Below, piece after piece: positions 4,503 to 6,326 of a stretch of DNA of 6,326 nt. The DNA lies in assembly GCA_024256265.1 (NCBI GenBank), contig JACGUK010000098.1:1-6326 (forward strand), read 5' to 3'. The position numbers and the translations under genes are program-made. Every line of letters starts with the position of its first letter. The stretch's first letter is position 1. Below the pieces are notes generated by a model. That model was not told the origin of the DNA, ran no database searches, and saw only the letters and a program-made list of their open reading frames with translations. The DNA comes from an archaeon (GTDB lineage Archaea > Thermoproteota > Nitrososphaeria > Nitrososphaerales > JACAEJ01).

Positions 4503-4706
4503 GTGGATTCACTATTCAGCCTTTCTCATGCTTGGATTATAACATGGTGTTCTCATGGCCTAGTCCTTTGGAATTACCGTAATTACCCAAATTACCGTCC
4601 TTTTGGGGGGTGTATGCCTGTTATCCCTATAGGCTGGATAGTTTATGCTGGATGGATACTTTATACCATGATAGTTTACGCTTGGCCGGATACTTTTACT
4701 GGATAG
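4503..4706 (+). CDS. Doubtful 67-codon hydrophobic frame within the repeats
   Basis: A GTG-initiated frame would encode a Trp/Tyr-rich hydrophobic peptide with a possible membrane span (VIPIGWIVYAGWILYTMIVY). For it: the TATA-like box about 50 bases upstream and an AAAGGAG at 4476-4482. Against it: that AAAGGAG is 20 bases from the GTG, too far for a ribosome site. The sequence is also dictated largely by DNA repeats: the 9-bp units give NYR-NYP-NYR, and the 33-bp-period repeats give IVYAGWILY/IVYAWPDTF. An opposite-strand frame over the same bases is equally open. It is listed because a small membrane protein cannot be excluded, but chance openness is more likely. Confidence 0.2.
   Translation: MDSLFSLSHAWIITWCSHGLVLWNYRNYPNYRPFGGCMPVIPIGWIVYAGWILYTMIVYAWPDTFTG
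4572..4598 (+). repeat. Tandem 9-bp repeats, triplet 1 (AATTACCNN x3)
   Basis: AATTACCGT (4572-4580), AATTACCCA (4581-4589) and AATTACCGT (4590-4598) lie end to end with no spacer. Short equal-length tandem units like these are typical protein-binding arrays. Confidence 0.8.
4637..4702 (+). repeat. Two imperfect direct repeats with 33-bp period
   Basis: GATAGTTTATGCTGG...GGATACTTTATACC (4637-4667) is followed by GATAGTTTACGCTTGG...GGATACTTTTACTGG (4670-4702). The two share GATAGTTTA-GCT and GGATACTTT at the same spacing apart from one or two indels. They sit between the two 9-bp triplets. Confidence 0.7.
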
Positions 4707-4729
4707 AGGATAAAGTGTCCAGCCTTCAG

Positions 4730-4756
4730 AATTAGGGAAATTAGGCAAATTAGGGT
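4730..4756 (+). repeat. Tandem 9-bp repeats, triplet 2 (AATTAGGNN x3)
   Basis: AATTAGGGA (4730-4738), AATTAGGCA (4739-4747) and AATTAGGGT (4748-4756) are contiguous. A further TTATTAGGGA follows at 4759-4768. They share AATTA with triplet 1 but have GG in place of CC. A lone inverted unit, CCCTAATTT, lies at 5599-5607. Confidence 0.8.
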
Positions 4757-4783
4757 ATTATTAGGGAATAACCCCTATATCTA

Positions 4784-4809
4784 CTGTATTACTGTATTAC
4801 GTATATACA
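4784..4809 (+). repeat. 26-bp repeat, copy A
   Basis: A 26-bp sequence built from 8-bp units TACTGTAT, TACTGTAT and TACGTATA (4782-4805). It is the exact reverse complement of copy C (5545-5570) and matches copy B (4872-4897) at 23 of 26 positions. The unit structure fits the short tandem operators bound by ribbon-helix-helix dimers. Confidence 0.88.
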
Positions 4810-4871
4810 ATTATAATAAGGGAATCAATGAAGATGGATAGTTAGATATTACGGGGGAAAGCCTCTAAATC

Positions 4872-4897
4872 ATGTATTACGGTATTACGTCTATACA
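4872..4897 (+). repeat. 26-bp repeat, copy B
   Basis: This copy lies two bases beyond the stop codon of the RHH gene, in the same orientation as copy A with three differences. Outside it, GGGGGAAAGCCTCTA (4853-4867) resembles in inverted form TAGGGGCTTTCC (5577-5588) outside copy C, so the similarity flanking the gene is longer than 26 bp. Confidence 0.85.
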
Positions 4898-4899
4898 CT

Positions 4900-5529
4900 T
4901 CACATTGAAAGAAATTCCTTGACCATAGCAGCCTTCTTATCCTCAAGAATCTTAATCTCTTCTTCTAATGCTTTGCACGCTTTCTTGAACCTTAATTCTT
5001 CTTGAGAGATAGGAGATAACCGTTCATTTACCCATCTTTCGATTTGGTTTATACAATCCTCTTTTGATGGTCCTTCGAATGACTTCAGCGTATCCACTAC
5101 ATTACTATCCATTTTGGGATCATAATATCTTCGCTGAATGTTTATTTCATACATGCTGCCTTCTTCTCTTTTCACCGTACCAACTTCAAATTTAATGTTT
5201 TCACGAGACAAATGTATAAGATAGCCAATACCTTTCTCCTTTGCCTCGTTAATAAGCTCTGAGCATTCTTGATAAAATTCTCTTGAATCTCTCTGATTCT
5301 TAAGCTGGCCTTCGGTCTCTTCTAATTTTTTCTTAAGGAAATTAATCTTATCATCTAACTCTTCAATCTTGCTATTGGCCAGGATCCTCTTATTACTTGA
5401 ATCTTCTACAGCCGATCTTAATCGCTCTTGGTCTATAAGCCTTCTCAATAATACTGAAGCGTTATCAACTCTTTTGAGGAAATTAACTTGGTCTTCGGTC
5501 AGTCTCACATTATAAGGTTTCAAAGGCAT
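4900..5529 (-). CDS. Predicted ribbon-helix-helix DNA-binding protein with coiled coils
   Basis: The 209-residue protein begins KPYNVRLTEDQVNFLKRVDNASVLLRRLIDQE (residues 4-35), which has the strand-helix-turn-helix layout of an RHH (MetJ/Arc/CopG) domain: an alternating YNVRL strand, helix TEDQVNFLKRV, then DNASVLLRRLID. Residues about 48-100 are a heptad-like coiled coil (IEELDDKINFLKKKLEETEGQL). A mixed, strand-containing middle follows (GYLIHLSRENIKFEVGTV, YEINIQRRYY), then a second charged helix (about 176-207). ATG at 5529 follows GGTGAT by four bases. The gene is bracketed by inverted 26-bp repeats; copy C overlaps its promoter, so autoregulation is likely, and the downstream copies could make it a replication or partition protein. 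It converges on the integrase operon. No named family was recognised beyond the RHH fold, which is inferred from pattern. Confidence 0.75.
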   Translation of the reverse strand: MPLKPYNVRLTEDQVNFLKRVDNASVLLRRLIDQERLRSAVEDSSNKRILANSKIEELDDKINFLKKKLEETEGQLKNQRDSREFYQECSELINEAKEKGIGYLIHLSRENIKFEVGTVKREEGSMYEINIQRRYYDPKMDSNVVDTLKSFEGPSKEDCINQIERWVNERLSPISQEELRFKKACKALEEEIKILEDKKAAMVKEFLSM

Positions 5530-5532
5530 TTA

Positions 5533-5539
5533 GATCACC
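5533..5539 (-). promoter_or_regulatory. Shine-Dalgarno site of the RHH gene
   Basis: On the minus strand GGTGATC lies just before CTAA-like spacing to ATG at 5529 (about three to four bases), a strong anti-16S match that fixes the start. Confidence 0.6.
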
Positions 5540-5544
5540 TTAAC

Positions 5545-5570
5545 TGTATATACGTAATACAGTAATACAG
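5545..5570 (-). repeat. 26-bp repeat, copy C (inverted); likely operator of the RHH gene
   Basis: Perfect inverted copy of 4784-4809, beginning 15 bases upstream of the RHH start codon. It contains the AT-rich GTATATAC that would serve as TATA or initiator DNA, so a protein bound here would block transcription of the gene. Confidence 0.85.
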
Positions 5571-5642
5571 ACATAATAGGGGCTTTCCGCAACATTATCC
5601 CTAATTTGGGTAACTTCTTGTTATACCCCATGCTACTATACC

Positions 5643-5678
5643 ATCACTACCTTCATAACCTTCACTTACTTCACTTAC
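5643..5678 (+). repeat. Degenerate 9-bp tandem repeats
   Basis: ATCACTACC, TTCATAACC, TTCACTTAC, TTCACTTAC run end to end; the last two are identical. They overlap the final codons of the gene ending at 5671. The 9-bp period equals that of the two triplets near 4572 and 4730, although the sequence differs. Confidence 0.5.
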
Positions 5679-6069
5679 TGGCCTCCAAGTATTTTATTCC
5701 TTTCTGAGATATTCTCCAAGTTGGCCTTTCTGGCCAGCAAAAACTCATAGTCTCATCATCATATAGTTCAATGTCTTCATTACTCATAACCACGTAGTCA
5801 AGGCCGAGAAGCTCAGATAGTCGGCCTGATACAGTTCCAAAGGCTAAGTTCTTAAGGCCTTTAGCTTTCCTCTTATTATTGAGAAGATATGTTATATGCC
5901 AACTTGTGAGCCATTTAGGATATTGCTCCTTGAGGTTCTCAAGGATTTGCTCTCTAGTTTCTCCTAATTCTAAAATTGAATGAGAATACCATGCTCCTTC
6001 ACCCTTCTTTCCTACACCTTGAGGCCGTCTACGCCTAGGTTTATAATCGAAAAATTCATCAAGAACCAT
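5671..6069 (-). CDS. Small basic protein, possible winged-helix DNA-binding protein
   Basis: The 132-residue protein has a very basic N-terminal stretch (YKPRRRRPQGVGKKGEG, residues 9-25). It is followed by what looks like a winged-helix core: helix TREQILENLKEQYP (38-51), helix SWHITYLLNNKR (56-67), recognition-helix candidate FGTVSGRLSELLG (77-89), wing DYVVMSNEDIELYDD...TWRISQKGIKYLEA (91-130). The terminal 'TWRISQKGIKYLE' resembles the closing strand and helix of many archaeal wHTH proteins. It overlaps the preceding gene by 11 bases, so the two are translationally linked. No family name can be given. Role as a transcriptional regulator of the element is inferred. Start ATG at 6069 is the first in the frame after the overlap and follows AAGGCGATG. 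Confidence 0.72.
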   Translation of the reverse strand: MVLDEFFDYKPRRRRPQGVGKKGEGAWYSHSILELGETREQILENLKEQYPKWLTSWHITYLLNNKRKAKGLKNLAFGTVSGRLSELLGLDYVVMSNEDIELYDDETMSFCWPERPTWRISQKGIKYLEASK

Positions 6070-6274
6070 TCTTCATCGCCTTCTTGACTATATCCTCTAA
6101 ATCATCTTGATCGAACCTAGTGACCATTGAAAGGATGGCATTGATCATCTCACCCATGCTTGGTAGTGGATTGATTCCTTCCTTCTCTAACTTCTTTTGG
6201 ATCCTCTTTAATCTACGCCATAGTTTATTGAATATTTCATTATATAGTTCAGCGTCAATCTCCATGAGAGGCAT
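6059..6274 (-). CDS. Small hypothetical protein (71 residues)
   Basis: The product is a charged, all-helical protein: MEIDAELYNEIFNKLWRRLKRIQKK, then a short GINPLPSMGEMINAILSMV turn-helix and an acidic end DQDDLEDIVKKAMKNGS. The short strand-like start followed by two helices is compatible with a small RHH regulator, but the match is weak. ATG at 6274 is favoured because AAAGGGATGAAAG precedes it; ATG at 6265 is a possible internal start without a ribosome site. It overlaps the upstream partial gene by 20 bases and the downstream gene by 11, so it lies in the middle of a compact minus-strand operon. Confidence 0.68.
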   Translation of the reverse strand: MPLMEIDAELYNEIFNKLWRRLKRIQKKLEKEGINPLPSMGEMINAILSMVTRFDQDDLEDIVKKAMKNGS

Positions 6275-6326
6275 CTTTCATCCCTTTTAGAAATTCTTCT
6301 CGTTTCTCTTCGGACCATGATAAGAA
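6255..6326 (-). CDS. C-terminal end of a further operon gene (partial)
   Basis: A minus-strand frame enters from the window edge and ends in TGA at 6255, giving the tail WSEEKREEFLKGMKDASHGD. It overlaps the start of the 71-residue gene by 20 bases, in a different frame, and carries that gene's ribosome site. The charged, helical tail looks protein-like. Only 23 residues are visible, so the product is unknown. Confidence 0.5.
   Translation of the reverse strand, partial: FLSWSEEKREEFLKGMKDASHGD

Larger units (their letters stand above)
4341..4899. other. Repeat-rich, mainly non-coding region; candidate replication origin or control region
   Basis: About 560 bases between the Hjc-like gene and the convergent RHH gene contain, in order, a T-rich run near 4404-4420 that may terminate the integrase operon, a TATA-like TTTATATAGG (4444-4453), a C8 run (4454-4461), a triplet of 9-bp repeats, a pair of 33-bp-period repeats, a second triplet of 9-bp repeats and two copies of a 26-bp repeat. 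Such density of short tandem repeats beside a DNA-binding protein gene resembles iteron-type origins or partition sites of archaeal plasmids. No strong gene is seen; a weak 67-codon frame is listed separately. Confidence 0.55.

Noticed and set aside
4560..4748. Minus-strand 62-codon frame in the repeats
   Set aside because: Composition is set by the DNA repeats and no ribosome site or promoter is seen.
4572..4897. CRISPR array
   Set aside because: Repeats are 9, 33 and 26 bp, lack regular unique spacers and there are too few copies.
4900..5529. Transposon cassette with the 26-bp repeats as terminal inverted repeats
   Set aside because: There is no transposase in the gene, no target-site duplication was found, and there are three copies with internal 8-bp units, which fits binding sites better.

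Overview
The window looks like an archaeal chromosome, probably TACK-type (Thermoproteota/Bathyarchaeia-like), carrying the end of an integrated mobile element. The archaeal evidence is an MtrH-family methyltransferase, tRNAs with bulge-helix-bulge (BHB) introns including one in a T-loop, TTG/GTG starts behind GGTGAT or GAGGT ribosome sites, an SSV-type integrase with a KxxR active site, and an Hjc-like nuclease. The lineage is inferred from these features only.

Left part (1-3184), host chromosome. The tail of an upstream reading frame abuts mtrH (87-1073). An intron-containing tRNA-Ala(CGC) follows on the minus strand, then a long-range hairpin of unknown role (1312-1406). Next come a small, apparently degenerate LAGLIDADG-like protein (1431-1823, minus), an unrecognised 230-residue protein (1961-2653, minus), a tRNA-His(GTG) interrupted twice (2735-2835, plus), and a 47-residue putative zinc-finger protein (2912-3055, minus).

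Boundary (3185-3228). The 3' part of a tRNA, including encoded CCA, lies antisense at the start of an integrase reading frame that stays open through it. This is the arrangement left when an SSV1-type element integrates in a tRNA and splits its own integrase gene. By that model the element runs rightwards out of the window. The restored tRNA and the N-terminal integrase piece should lie at its far end.

Right part (3203-6326), element. It carries the C-terminal integrase piece with all expected catalytic residues, then an Hjc-like PD-(D/E)XK protein with an E-to-Q change in the active site. A repeat-rich, largely non-coding stretch (4341-4899) follows, with two triplets of 9-bp tandem repeats, a 33-bp-period direct repeat and two copies of a 26-bp repeat. 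A minus-strand gene (4900-5529) for a predicted ribbon-helix-helix/coiled-coil protein is bracketed by these 26-bp repeats, one of which sits in its promoter. Left of the window end is a minus-strand cluster of overlapping small genes (5671-6326), at least one probably DNA-binding. Together this suggests an integrative plasmid or virus: the integrase and resolvase handle recombination, and the repeat/RHH block is a candidate replication-control or partition module.
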